Source: JAQIBY01 sp046546095
Lineage (GTDB): Bacteria; Bacteroidota; Bacteroidia; Bacteroidales; ML635J-15
DNA: 25,066 nucleotides
Direction: 5' to 3'
NCBI GenBank assembly: GCA_046546095.1
Contig: JBKGYK010000049.1
Span: 1 to 25,066, forward strand
Below are positions 8,457-16,033 of the stretch, piece after piece (the stretch's first letter is position 1; every line of letters begins with the position of its first letter). The notes beneath the pieces were generated by a model. It worked only from the letters and a program-made list of their open reading frames with translations, made no database searches and was not told where the DNA came from. Position numbers and translations under genes: made by a program.

Positions 8457-8464
8457 TAAATTTG
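8457..8464 (+). promoter_or_regulatory. Candidate -7 box for the repeat-flanked ATPase
   Basis: TAAATTTG fits the TAnnTTTG consensus. It lies only 6 bp before the ATG, so use of this box would give a leaderless or nearly leaderless mRNA. No good -33 box is at standard distance. A coincidental match in A/T-rich DNA is quite possible. Confidence 0.25.
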
Positions 8465-8470
8465 ACACAT

Positions 8471-9595
8471 ATGATTGAACGAGAAGCTAAAAAACAAATT
8501 GAAAAAGCGATGGAACTTAACAAGGTAATAATCTTGTTGGGCGCAAGGCGTGTAGGCAAAACAACGCTCGTTAAATCGCTAATGGAAAACCTGTCAAATG
8601 CAAGGTATGTAAATTGTGAGTTGTTGCAGAACAAAGAAGCTCTTGAGACAAAAAACTCCGAGACATTACATGCTTTTTTTGGAAAATACGATTACCTGTT
8701 TTTGGACGAAGCTCAAAACATTAAAAACATTGGGCAAACATTAAAGATAATCCATGATAGCTTTCCAAAGATAAAACTTATCGCTACAGGATCATCTGCA
8801 TTCAGGCTTCAGCAAGAATCCGGCGAACCGTTGACAGGACGCTCGAGAGTATTCCATTTGCAGCCCTTATCTTTTCGGGAAATCGTACATCATGATGATT
8901 TATTATCAGCTAAAGGCCAAGTTGAAAACATACTGAGATTTGGTTTATATCCGGAGATATTCAAACAATCGGAAGATTTTGCTATTGAAGAACTGGAAAA
9001 CATCGCATCCAATTATCTGTATAAGGATATATTACAATTTGAAAATCTCAAAAAACCTGATTTGCTGTATAATCTTCTCAAAGCTCTGGCTCTACAAGTT
9101 GGTAGTGAAGTTTCATTAAACGAACTGTCGAATAAACTAAACGTTCATGTCAATACCGTCAAGAGGTATATTGAATTGCTTGAGCAAAATTATGTCATTT
9201 ACAGATTGGGAGCATTAAGCAATAACCCAAGAAATGAAATTGGTAAAAGTCAGAAAATCTACTTTTATGATTGCGGGATCAGAAATGCCATTATCCGAAA
9301 CTTTAGTCCCATTAACTTACGCAATGACATTGGCCAACTGTGGGAGAACTTTTTCATATCTGAACGGTTAAAAAATAATGCCAACAGCAGAAAATTTGTA
9401 AATACCTATTTCTGGAGAAACTACCAGCGCAAAGAAATTGATTTTATTGAAGAAATTAACAATGTATATCATGCTTTTGAATGTAAGTACAATCCAAAGA
9501 AAACAGCAAAAGCACCAATCGATTTTGCAAATCACTATGAAAATTTTCGTTTTCATACCGTTAACACAGAGAACTTTTGGAACCATTTAAAATAG
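8471..9595 (+). CDS. AAA_14/DUF4143 ATPase flanked by direct repeats
   Basis: A 374-residue protein with an N-terminal AAA domain and a C-terminal DUF4143 domain. Walker A is GARRVGKT (24-31) and Walker B is YLFLDEAQN (75-83); sensor-like ATGSS is at 105-109. Residues about 217-249 look like a winged helix (LSNKLNVHVNTVKRYIELL). The DUF4143 part shows a PD-(D/E)XK-like core: E292, D324 in KEIDF, and E337-C-K339 in FECKY. The family is abundant and mobile-looking in Bacteroidota and archaea, but its role is not established. I chose the ATG at 8471; a TTG at 8462 is in frame. The gene looks more A/T-rich than its neighbours and is enclosed by perfect 60-bp direct repeats, suggesting it arrived as a unit. 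Confidence 0.88.
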   Translation: MIEREAKKQIEKAMELNKVIILLGARRVGKTTLVKSLMENLSNARYVNCELLQNKEALETKNSETLHAFFGKYDYLFLDEAQNIKNIGQTLKIIHDSFPKIKLIATGSSAFRLQQESGEPLTGRSRVFHLQPLSFREIVHHDDLLSAKGQVENILRFGLYPEIFKQSEDFAIEELENIASNYLYKDILQFENLKKPDLLYNLLKALALQVGSEVSLNELSNKLNVHVNTVKRYIELLEQNYVIYRLGALSNNPRNEIGKSQKIYFYDCGIRNAIIRNFSPINLRNDIGQLWENFFISERLKNNANSRKFVNTYFWRNYQRKEIDFIEEINNVYHAFECKYNPKKTAKAPIDFANHYENFRFHTVNTENFWNHLK

Positions 9596-9598
9596 CTA

Positions 9599-9658
9599 TT
9601 TTTTTCAAATTCATGCACTTAACTGCACAAATTTTAATGAATTTATGCACTTGTGTGA
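9599..9658. repeat. 60-bp direct repeat, right copy
   Basis: A perfect copy of 8387-8446, starting 4 bp after the ATPase stop codon. It contains the same dyad (9624-9649). No gene follows it in the same direction, so here it cannot be acting as that gene's promoter region. This suggests duplication of a boundary sequence, not a repeated operator. Confidence 0.95.
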
Positions 9659-9732
9659 GTTTTTTAAATAAAACGCAATGAAACTGAAAATTTTCTGCCC
9701 GTTATATTTTGATTGGGCTTGCTTTTCTCCCC

Positions 9733-11145
9733 CTAACAAACCTCACCAAAGCCAAACAACCCCCGTTCTTTAATCAGGCTTGAAACGCGTTTGGGTACCC
9801 AGTCTTCCCAATCGGGGTGATGATTGCAGATTTTTTCCATCACTTTATGGGGCGGCAGTTTCAAAAAGGATTTATCCCGGCAATCGATGTCCTTAATCCG
9901 ACCGCTGGCGAACAAAAATGCATACAAATCACGGTCCCGACCATCAAATTCCAGATCATCAGCGTTCAGAACCTGGTTTTTCTTTCCATCCAGCATGGGA
10001 TAAGTGTACAAAGCTGTATTCTCCGGGAACAACAAGCCCATGGCCTGAAACAAACCACCCGGCAAATCATCATACCATTTGTGCTCCATCACACGCTCCA
10101 GGGTTTTCACACCCAGAATGATGCGCAATTCCCTGATTTTATGCCGTGTAAAGTACTGACTGAGCTTGTAAAACTCTTTAAAATCCGTAATCATCACATG
10201 CTGCCCGTTGTTGTTCAGTACATCCACACGATCAAGAAAATCCTGCTCATCAAATTCACCTTCTGATACCAGATTGTTTAGCGTCATCTCACAAATGGTA
10301 ACCGACTTCCCTTTTTCAAACCCGGTTTCATCACGGAAAGCCGCTGTACCGGCACGCAACATATCCACAAGTGTATAGGTCAGTGGACGGAAACTACCGC
10401 GCAGAATCATCACGTCTTTTTTGTAAAACAGCTCTGCCGGACGCATCATTCTGCCATTCCGGTCAAAAAGACTCACGGATGTCATGCCGTTTTTCACAAG
10501 CTGCACACTCAACAGGCGGTTATCCACATAGTTAAGGTCATCGCCCTGCATGGTGAGCATGTTGATTTCCACCCGTTCTCTGTCCAGATTGTCCATCAGG
10601 GAACGCAAAAAGGCGTTGGGCTTGTGTGCGTGATGAAAACAGGCATATATCAAATTCACACCAAGTGCTCCGAGAGAGTATTGTTGCAGGGATGCATCGT
10701 TTTCATGAAACAAAGCATGTAGCACCACTGTATTCACAGGCCCTCCCGGCTTCAACTGAAAGCGCATCCCAAGCCAGCCATGACCCTGATTTGTTTTCTG
10801 ATAATTCAGGGTCTCCACCGTATTGGCAAACACAAAATACGTGGTCTCCTCTGCCCGTTTTGCATCCAGGGTGCGTTCCAGCTCATCGTACTCGTTTTGA
10901 AGCATTTTCATCAAACGGTCTTCAGACACATAGCGACCCGGCTGATGCTCATTGTACAGGGCATCACTAAAGGTTTTATCGTAAGCGGAAATGGATTTGG
11001 CCACCGTTCCCGATGCGCCACCGGCCTGAAAAAAGGCACGTGCCACTTCCTGTCCCCCACCGATTTCAGCCAGCACACCATATTTTGAAGCATCCATATT
11101 GATGCTTAAGGCCTTATTTTTCGTACTGATGCTTTTCAATGACAT
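9733..11145 (-). CDS. Conserved Bacteroidota protein of unknown function
   Basis: A 470-residue soluble protein with no signal peptide or membrane segment. It begins MSLKSISTKNKALSINMDASKYG, followed by AEIGGGQEVARAFFQAGGASGTVAKSISAYD. From memory, proteins with this beginning are widespread in Bacteroidota and are often machine-annotated as nicotinate-nucleotide adenylyltransferase or TonB-dependent receptor. I see neither the GxxxPxHxGH nucleotidyltransferase motif nor a beta-barrel, so neither name is supported. Glycine-rich NQGHGWLGMRF and ITDFKEFYKLSQYF are other conserved-looking stretches. It lies between the two DUF4143 ATPases and converges on the first. Confidence 0.75.
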   Translation of the reverse strand: MSLKSISTKNKALSINMDASKYGVLAEIGGGQEVARAFFQAGGASGTVAKSISAYDKTFSDALYNEHQPGRYVSEDRLMKMLQNEYDELERTLDAKRAEETTYFVFANTVETLNYQKTNQGHGWLGMRFQLKPGGPVNTVVLHALFHENDASLQQYSLGALGVNLIYACFHHAHKPNAFLRSLMDNLDRERVEINMLTMQGDDLNYVDNRLLSVQLVKNGMTSVSLFDRNGRMMRPAELFYKKDVMILRGSFRPLTYTLVDMLRAGTAAFRDETGFEKGKSVTICEMTLNNLVSEGEFDEQDFLDRVDVLNNNGQHVMITDFKEFYKLSQYFTRHKIRELRIILGVKTLERVMEHKWYDDLPGGLFQAMGLLFPENTALYTYPMLDGKKNQVLNADDLEFDGRDRDLYAFLFASGRIKDIDCRDKSFLKLPPHKVMEKICNHHPDWEDWVPKRVSSLIKERGLFGFGEVC

Positions 11146-11216
11146 GTTGTTTATTTGATTTTAAAGGTAACAATCCCTGTGGAATCATGTTTATTTTTCT
11201 GTTGATTTTATGATTT

Positions 11217-11380
11217 GGGCGGCATTTCACTCTGCGGGCTATAGCTGCGGTCTCATATGCCGGCAGTCTGACAAGGCATTTCAGGAGTTTCCCGTCTCCA
11301 CTTCGTTCCGCCGGGCAAAGCCGCTGGTCACTCTGCTCTGCCTGCATCCTGCCGGCATCTGAGTCCGCAGGCTGCCGCCC
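11217..11380. repeat. GC-rich 164-bp inverted-repeat (MITE-like or structured RNA) element
   Basis: The ends are perfect 8-bp inverted repeats, GGGCGGCA (11217-11224) and TGCCGCCC (11373-11380). Inside, 11245-11266 and 11349-11370 form a 22-bp inverted repeat with only two mismatches, including ATGCCGGCAG opposite CTGCCGGCAT. The stem appears to continue inward through AGGCA and TGCCT. The central loop contains small hairpins such as GGCAAAGCC, and GCAGAGTGA occurs twice on the minus strand. The base composition is clearly richer in G+C than the surroundings. It could be a non-autonomous transposable element or the gene of a structured RNA; sequence alone does not decide. Confidence 0.65.
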
Positions 11381-11434
11381 TCCGCGTGGCCGCAAATATT
11401 TCAATCAGCTCATTGATCGTTTTAGATACATATT

Positions 11435-11450
11435 GGTCAGTCTACTGACC
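11435..11450. promoter_or_regulatory. Operator-like 16-bp palindrome before second ATPase
   Basis: GGTCAGT-CT-ACTGACC is a perfect dyad with a 2-bp centre, 63 bp before the ATPase start and 31 bp before the -7-like box. Its length and symmetry suit a dimeric repressor of the TetR kind. No such regulator gene is in the window. Confidence 0.45.
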
Positions 11451-11481
11451 GTTATAGTTAAATTTTGATTAACGTATTGAT

Positions 11482-11489
11482 TAATTTTG
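11482..11489 (+). promoter_or_regulatory. Candidate -7 box for second ATPase
   Basis: TAATTTTG matches TAnnTTTG and lies 24 bp before the ATG at 11514, a normal leader length. An upstream TTTG at 11464-11467 is somewhat too close to be an ideal -33 box. The octamer TTGATTAA occurs twice, at 11465-11472 and 11477-11484. Confidence 0.4.
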
Positions 11490-11513
11490 TACTTTTACAT
11501 CAAAATATGAATC

Positions 11514-12701
11514 ATGAGAAGCATCATTGCAAAATCGGAACGAGCCATTGAAGACGTTCAAACAAATTATATCCGTCCTCACATTTCCTGGTTAAACCAG
11601 AACGAACGGCTTATTGGCATCCTTGGGAGCAGAGGTGTTGGGAAAACAACACTCTTGCTTCAATACCTAAAAACAAAACTCAACACATCCACAGCCGTAT
11701 ACCTGAGTTTGGACGATCTGTACTTTACAGAAAACTCACTTTCTGACTTTGTTGACAGTTTTGTGAAAAATGGAGGCACACATGTCTTTCTGGATGAGGT
11801 TCACAACTACCCTACCTGGTCAAATGAAATAAAAAACCTATACGACCAGCACAAGAAACTTAAACTGGTTTACACCGGTTCATCCCTGCTTAAAATAAAA
11901 AAAGGCAGAGCTGATTTATCCCGGCGAAGCGTGGTTTACAATCTTCCCGGATTGTCACTGCGTGAATACATCAACATCACCGAAAACACAAATTTCCCGG
12001 CATACAGTCTCGGGAAAATACTCAGCCAGCATCCGAAAATCAGCAAAACAATCTGGACAAGAACACTGCCAATTAAAAAATACAATGAGTACATCAAGTC
12101 AGGTTATTATCCTTTCTTCATTGAAAACTCAGTCAATTACCTCAAAAAACTCAATGCCACCATACTTGAAGTACTGGAAACGGACCTGCCTTATATTGCC
12201 GGCATAAATTACCACAACATAAACAAGATCAAACAACTGCTTTACATCATTTCTGAAAGCGTTCCCTTCAAACCCAACCTCACCAAACTCAGTGAGCGTA
12301 TTGGAATTTCCAAAAATACACTCAAAGATTACCTGATTTACATCAGGGAAGCCATGCTCATAAACAGCCTCTATGCAGAAAGCAAAGGCATCAGCAAACT
12401 AAGCAAACCGGAAAAGATATACCTTTACCATCCAAACCTCATGCACGCTCTGAACACCGATAACACCAATACGGGAAATCTCCGGGAAAGCTTTTTTCTG
12501 AATCAGGTGAGCCAAAATCATGATGTTTTTTATCCATTGAAAGGTGACTTCCTTGTTGATGGCCAGGTTTTTGAAATAGGAGGAAAAAACAAAACCCACA
12601 CACAAATAAAAAATATGGATAATGCGTGGTTGGCTCTGGATGAAATCGAGACAGGTTACAAACGGGAAATACCTCTCTGGCTTTTTGGCTTTTTGTACTA
12701 A
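11514..12701 (+). CDS. AAA_14/DUF4143 ATPase, second type
   Basis: A 395-residue protein with the same architecture as the repeat-flanked ATPase but of a different subfamily. Walker A is GSRGVGKT (38-45), Walker B is HVFLDEVHN (90-98), and the sensor-like TGSS is at 121-124. A winged-helix-like segment (LSERIGISKNTLKDYL) covers about 259-274. In the DUF4143 part the nuclease-like core is altered: E325, D345, then E354 in FEIGGKNK, with no E-x-K. Catalysis by this domain is therefore doubtful. The start at 11514 gives MRSIIAKSE; an ATG at 11507 is out of frame. Function unknown. Confidence 0.85.
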   Translation: MRSIIAKSERAIEDVQTNYIRPHISWLNQNERLIGILGSRGVGKTTLLLQYLKTKLNTSTAVYLSLDDLYFTENSLSDFVDSFVKNGGTHVFLDEVHNYPTWSNEIKNLYDQHKKLKLVYTGSSLLKIKKGRADLSRRSVVYNLPGLSLREYINITENTNFPAYSLGKILSQHPKISKTIWTRTLPIKKYNEYIKSGYYPFFIENSVNYLKKLNATILEVLETDLPYIAGINYHNINKIKQLLYIISESVPFKPNLTKLSERIGISKNTLKDYLIYIREAMLINSLYAESKGISKLSKPEKIYLYHPNLMHALNTDNTNTGNLRESFFLNQVSQNHDVFYPLKGDFLVDGQVFEIGGKNKTHTQIKNMDNAWLALDEIETGYKREIPLWLFGFLY

Positions 12702-12712
12702 ACCCTCAACAG

Positions 12713-12793
12713 ACACAACAACCTGTCAGGTCTGCATGATTCGAAGGTACATTCCAAACATAATATATTCCTTCAATACGAGGTTGTTGTCAC
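12713..12793. repeat. Small intergenic repeat, copy 1
   Basis: This sits between the convergent ATPase and nitroreductase genes. Perfect 10-bp inverted arms ACAACAACCT (12715-12724) and AGGTTGTTGT (12781-12790) enclose 56 bp. The left half reads AACCTGTCAGGTCTGCATGA then TTCGAAGGTACATTCCAAA and matches 15941-15979 closely. A small hairpin ACAGG-TTTT-CCTGT follows at 12792-12805. The element may double as a terminator for the converging genes. Confidence 0.6.
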
Positions 12794-12816
12794 AGGTTTT
12801 CCTGTCACTGATTCGC

Positions 12817-13380
12817 TTAGTGAGAGCCTGGATACCGGTTATAACTGACAATTTCATCCATATCCTTGCGCTTTTTCTCCCGGTGTTCTCCTTCGGGGTA
12901 TCCCAGGGTGATGATGAGCATGGCACGTTTTGATTCCGGTATGTCCAGCAATTCCTTTACCTTTTTTTCATTAAACCATCCCACCATGCAGGTTCCCAGA
13001 CCTTCATCAGCAGCCTGCAGGCAAAAATGCTCCGCAGCTATGCCCACATCCATCAGAATAAACTTTTTATCCCGCACCATTTCACCGATTTTGGATGTGA
13101 AATTGGGTTTTTCCAGAACCAGCACCACGTGGATTGGTGCCTGCTTTGTCCAGTGATTAAGTGGTAACAGGCGGTTGCTGGTGGTATCGGCCACCTTGTT
13201 TTTTAGTTCTTTATCATCCACCACCACAAATTTCCACGGCTGCGCATTGCATGCCGATGGTGCCAGACGTGCAGCTTCCAGGCAACGCTCGAGCTTTTCC
13301 TTTTCCACCGGTTTGTCTGAGTACTTTCGCTGCGACTGCCGCTTTTTTACGAGCTGCAAAAAGTTCTGTTGTTTTTCCAT
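12817..13380 (-). CDS. Nitroreductase family protein (FMN-dependent)
   Basis: A 187-residue protein with nitroreductase-fold signatures. KKRQSQRKYSDKPV (12-25) holds basic residues that bind FMN phosphate, PSACNAQPWKF (41-51) is the classic flavin-contact loop, and GLGTCMVGWF (127-136) and a late Lys/Arg (KKRKDMDEIV) complete the pattern. It should reduce nitro, quinone or related substrates with NAD(P)H; the physiological substrate is unknown. I used the ATG at 13380; the in-frame TTG at 13398 would run into the upstream gene. It is the last gene of the phoH-glycosyltransferase-nitroreductase operon, 4 bp after the previous stop. Confidence 0.9.
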   Translation of the reverse strand: MEKQQNFLQLVKKRQSQRKYSDKPVEKEKLERCLEAARLAPSACNAQPWKFVVVDDKELKNKVADTTSNRLLPLNHWTKQAPIHVVLVLEKPNFTSKIGEMVRDKKFILMDVGIAAEHFCLQAADEGLGTCMVGWFNEKKVKELLDIPESKRAMLIITLGYPEGEHREKKRKDMDEIVSYNRYPGSH

Positions 13381-13384
13381 ATTA

Positions 13385-14422
13385 TCACTGCTTGTCAATA
13401 TTCAAATCATTAAATCGTTTTACCTTTTTCACATGATGCTGCCACAAAATGCTGCCGTTATAAAATCCGGACGAATGCCTGTTTGCCTGTATGGTTTTCA
13501 ACCTGCGCCGTTTGGCAAAAGTTTTGCGGCGCGTTTTCCACATGTTAAACCAGGCTTTGTATACAGCCCCTGCATCCTTGCTGCGTCCACCGAAAAGAAA
13601 CATCATGCTGGCAAAAATATCCAGCCAAAAGCGTGTAAACATAACCACAAACAGACGGTGTTGGGGCAGGTTTTTCTGAAGCATCCACAGGTTGTTTCTG
13701 AAATTCAGAAAGGTTTTGCGCGGATTGTTTTTTGGCAGCGTACCGCCACCCACGTGGTATACAACGGATTGTGGCACACACACCACCCTTCCGCCACTGT
13801 TTTTGATCCGCCAGCAAAGGTCGATCTCTTCCATATGCGCGAAAAAATCCTCATCCAGTCCGCCCAGCTTCAGCCAGTCGTTACGTCTGACAAACAAAGC
13901 AGCGCCGGCACCCCAGAGCACATCCGTTATATCATCATACTGCCCCTGATCTTTTTCAATTTCTTCAAAAATGCGGCCACGACAAAAGGGGTAACCGAAT
14001 TTGTCAATAAATCCTCCGGCAGCACTGGCATATTCAAAATAATCAGGCCGCTTCTGATCTCTCAGCTTTGAGCATACCGCTTTCACATCCGGGTTGTTAT
14101 CCAGGTAATTCATCACTGGCTCCAGCCAGGGACCACGAATTTCCACATCGGAATTCAGAAGGCATATAACATCAGCTTTTACCTGTTCAAACACATGGTT
14201 ATACCCTCCGGCAAAGCCATGATTTCGGTCAAAAGCCAGCACATCCACCTCATCCTGATAATTGGCTTTCAACCATTCCGGAGAATTATCTGTAGATGCA
14301 TTATCGGCAACAATAATGCGTACACCGGGCAGCCTGGAATGTTCCAGAATTCCGGGGAGGAACTTTTCCAGAAAGTGCCTTCCATTCCAGTTGAGTATGA
14401 CAACAGCAAGTTTTGTCTGCAT
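13385..14422 (-). CDS. Family 2 glycosyltransferase
   Basis: A 345-residue GT-A fold enzyme. It opens KLAVVILNWNGRHFLEKFL, then ADNASTDNS (39-47) for nucleotide-sugar binding, NSDVE with D92 as the metal-binding acidic residue, and WGAGAALFVRR and DEDFFAHMEEIDLCWR, the acceptor/catalytic stretches typical of the rhamnosyltransferase-like GT2 branch. A hydrophobic amphipathic segment (FTRFWLDIFASMMFLFGG) near the C-terminus suggests membrane association. The donor and acceptor are not predictable. It starts 3 bp after the phoH stop and ends 4 bp before the nitroreductase start, so it is translated as part of an operon although no other cell-envelope sugar gene is near. Confidence 0.92.
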   Translation of the reverse strand: MQTKLAVVILNWNGRHFLEKFLPGILEHSRLPGVRIIVADNASTDNSPEWLKANYQDEVDVLAFDRNHGFAGGYNHVFEQVKADVICLLNSDVEIRGPWLEPVMNYLDNNPDVKAVCSKLRDQKRPDYFEYASAAGGFIDKFGYPFCRGRIFEEIEKDQGQYDDITDVLWGAGAALFVRRNDWLKLGGLDEDFFAHMEEIDLCWRIKNSGGRVVCVPQSVVYHVGGGTLPKNNPRKTFLNFRNNLWMLQKNLPQHRLFVVMFTRFWLDIFASMMFLFGGRSKDAGAVYKAWFNMWKTRRKTFAKRRRLKTIQANRHSSGFYNGSILWQHHVKKVKRFNDLNIDKQ

Positions 14423-14425
14423 AGC

Positions 14426-15757
14426 TTACAGTAAATCAGATGCCAGTTCTGCAAGCTCGGAACGCTCGCCTTTTACCAGGTTGATGTGAGCAAAGACCTG
14501 CTGGCCCCGCATTTTTTCAGCAAGATATGACAATCCATTGGACTTCAGATCCAGGTATGGTGAGTCAATCTGCTGAATATCACCGGTGAAAATGAGTTTG
14601 GTTCCTTCTCCAGCTCTGGTGATGATGGTTTTTACTTCATGTGGAGTGAGATTCTGAGCCTCATCTATGATGAAATATACCCGTGACAGGCTCCGGCCAC
14701 GAATATAGGCCAGGGGTTCAATGACCAGTTTTTCATTTTGCAACATCTCGTCAATGCGCTGAAAATCAGGACTGGTTTGTTTGAAATTATGCTTGATCAC
14801 CGATAGGTTATCGAACAGCGGTGCCATATAGGGCCCGATTTTTTCCTGGGCATTGCCCGGTAAATAGCCCAAATCCCGGTTTGAAAGCGGAACAATGGGC
14901 CTGGCCAGGTAAATTTGCTGGAATTTTCGTCGCTGTTGAAGAGCAGCCGCCAGGGACAGAAGTGTTTTCCCCGTTCCTGCTTTTCCGGTCAAAGCCACCA
15001 GCTGAATATCGGATCTCAAAAGTGCATCCATGGAAAAAGCCTGTTCTGCATTTCGTGGTTCTATTCCGTATGCATTGATTTTTTCTACCCGTTCAATAAC
15101 ACGGCGCTCCGCATCATAATGTGCCAGAGCAGAAGCAGACCCGTTTTTCATGATAAAGTACTGATGAGGGTGTGGTTCATGATCAAGCTTGAATTCTTCC
15201 ACATCAATGCCTTCGGACTCTTCGTACAATCGTGCAATCAGATCTGCCGGTATGGCATCTTTGATTACCGCTGCCGATTGTATCTGATCAATATCCGTAA
15301 CCTTATCGTTTTCGTAATCCTGTGCTTTCAGGCCGAGGGATTTGGCTTTCACCCTCAGGTTAATATCCTTGGTGACAAGAATAACCTGCTGAGTTGGCTT
15401 TTCTTTTTTCCAGTATTCAGCTATGGCCAGAATACGGTGATCGGGTATATGCTCGGGAAAAGAATTGGAAAGCTCAGAAGAAAAGGCTTTTCCCGTTTCA
15501 ATATACATCTTCCCCAGGCCATCACCCAGAGGTATACCTTTGTTGGTGTCAAAATCACCACTCAGATTATCCAGCACACGGGTGAATTCGCGGGCATGGA
15601 AATTAATCAGATCATTTCCTTTTTTAAAGTGATCCAGTTCCTCCAAAACCACAATGGGCAATACAATGGTGTTCTCCTCAAATTTAAAGATGGAATTGAA
15701 ATCGTGCAGCAGTACGTTGGTGTCCAGCACGAAAATCTTTTTCTTTTTTGCTGCCAT
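14426..15757 (-). CDS. phoH: PhoH family protein with N-terminal PIN domain
   Basis: A 443-residue two-domain protein. The PIN ribonuclease domain occupies about 6-150 and shows the acidic set D12 (LDTN), E40 (VLEE), D106 region and D131 (TKDINLR). The PhoH ATPase follows, with Walker A GKAGTGKT (258-265), Walker B YFIIDEAQN (361-369) and sensor TGDIQQ (391-396). PIN-PhoH fusions are thought to couple RNA unwinding to cleavage. It is the first gene of the operon with the glycosyltransferase and nitroreductase. The ATG at 15757 is followed directly by a lysine-rich stretch and the first PIN strand. Confidence 0.95.
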   Translation of the reverse strand: MAAKKKKIFVLDTNVLLHDFNSIFKFEENTIVLPIVVLEELDHFKKGNDLINFHAREFTRVLDNLSGDFDTNKGIPLGDGLGKMYIETGKAFSSELSNSFPEHIPDHRILAIAEYWKKEKPTQQVILVTKDINLRVKAKSLGLKAQDYENDKVTDIDQIQSAAVIKDAIPADLIARLYEESEGIDVEEFKLDHEPHPHQYFIMKNGSASALAHYDAERRVIERVEKINAYGIEPRNAEQAFSMDALLRSDIQLVALTGKAGTGKTLLSLAAALQQRRKFQQIYLARPIVPLSNRDLGYLPGNAQEKIGPYMAPLFDNLSVIKHNFKQTSPDFQRIDEMLQNEKLVIEPLAYIRGRSLSRVYFIIDEAQNLTPHEVKTIITRAGEGTKLIFTGDIQQIDSPYLDLKSNGLSYLAEKMRGQQVFAHINLVKGERSELAELASDLL

Positions 15758-15859
15758 AAGTTAGATTCTAATTTTCTTATTCAAAGATAGAGATATTGAA
15801 ACGCAAGCTGATGACTTTTCGCATAAAGAAATGAACAGAATAATTCACAATTGTTTTTA

Positions 15860-16026
15860 TACAACCCAACCAGACATATCAATCCGGAATCAAATCTATA
15901 TCTCAAAATCACAACCTATCCTTCAATGCAGAGACACACCAACCTGACGAGGTCGGCATGACCCGAAGGTATATTTCAAAATTATAATCTGTTTCTACGA
16001 TGCATGGAAATCTGGCAGGTTAGGTG
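15860..16026. repeat. Small intergenic repeat, two degenerate copies in tandem
   Basis: This lies in the 276-bp gap between phoH and the deiminase gene, which has no ORF. 15941-15979 matches the repeat at 12720-12758 (AACCTG, GGTC, GCATGA, CGAAGGTA in the same order). Its ends, CACCAACCTG (about 15937-15946) and CAGGTTAGGTG (16016-16026), are imperfect inverted arms. The preceding 15865-15933 looks like another, more decayed copy (TATCTCAAAATC, TCCTTCAATGCAGAG against the corresponding parts of copy 1). Confidence 0.5.
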
Positions 16027-16033
16027 CAATACC

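Larger units (their letters stand above)
11146..11506. other. Intergenic region with GC-rich insert and candidate promoter
   Basis: This 361-bp gap separates the divergent unknown gene and the second ATPase. It holds an A/T-rich flank, the GC-rich hairpin element at 11217-11380, a 16-bp palindrome at 11435-11450 and a -7-like box at 11482-11489. A 96-codon minus-strand ORF through the GC-rich part has no recognisable protein character. Confidence 0.6.

Noticed and set aside
9660..9732. GCCC/GGGC pairing as terminator for the unknown gene
   Set aside because: It has only four base pairs around a long loop, without a T tract on the relevant strand.
11114..11404. A 96-codon minus-strand ORF through the GC-rich element
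   Set aside because: Its sequence is Arg/Gly/Pro-rich and follows the inverted repeats of the element. It overlaps the start of the unknown gene at its lower end and has no protein-like features.
13175..14071. 298-codon plus-strand ORF opposite nitroreductase and glycosyltransferase
   Set aside because: It crosses two well-supported minus-strand genes and has no domain of its own.
15394..15790. Plus-strand ORFs opposite phoH
   Set aside because: They are antisense to a clear PIN-PhoH protein with all motifs intact.
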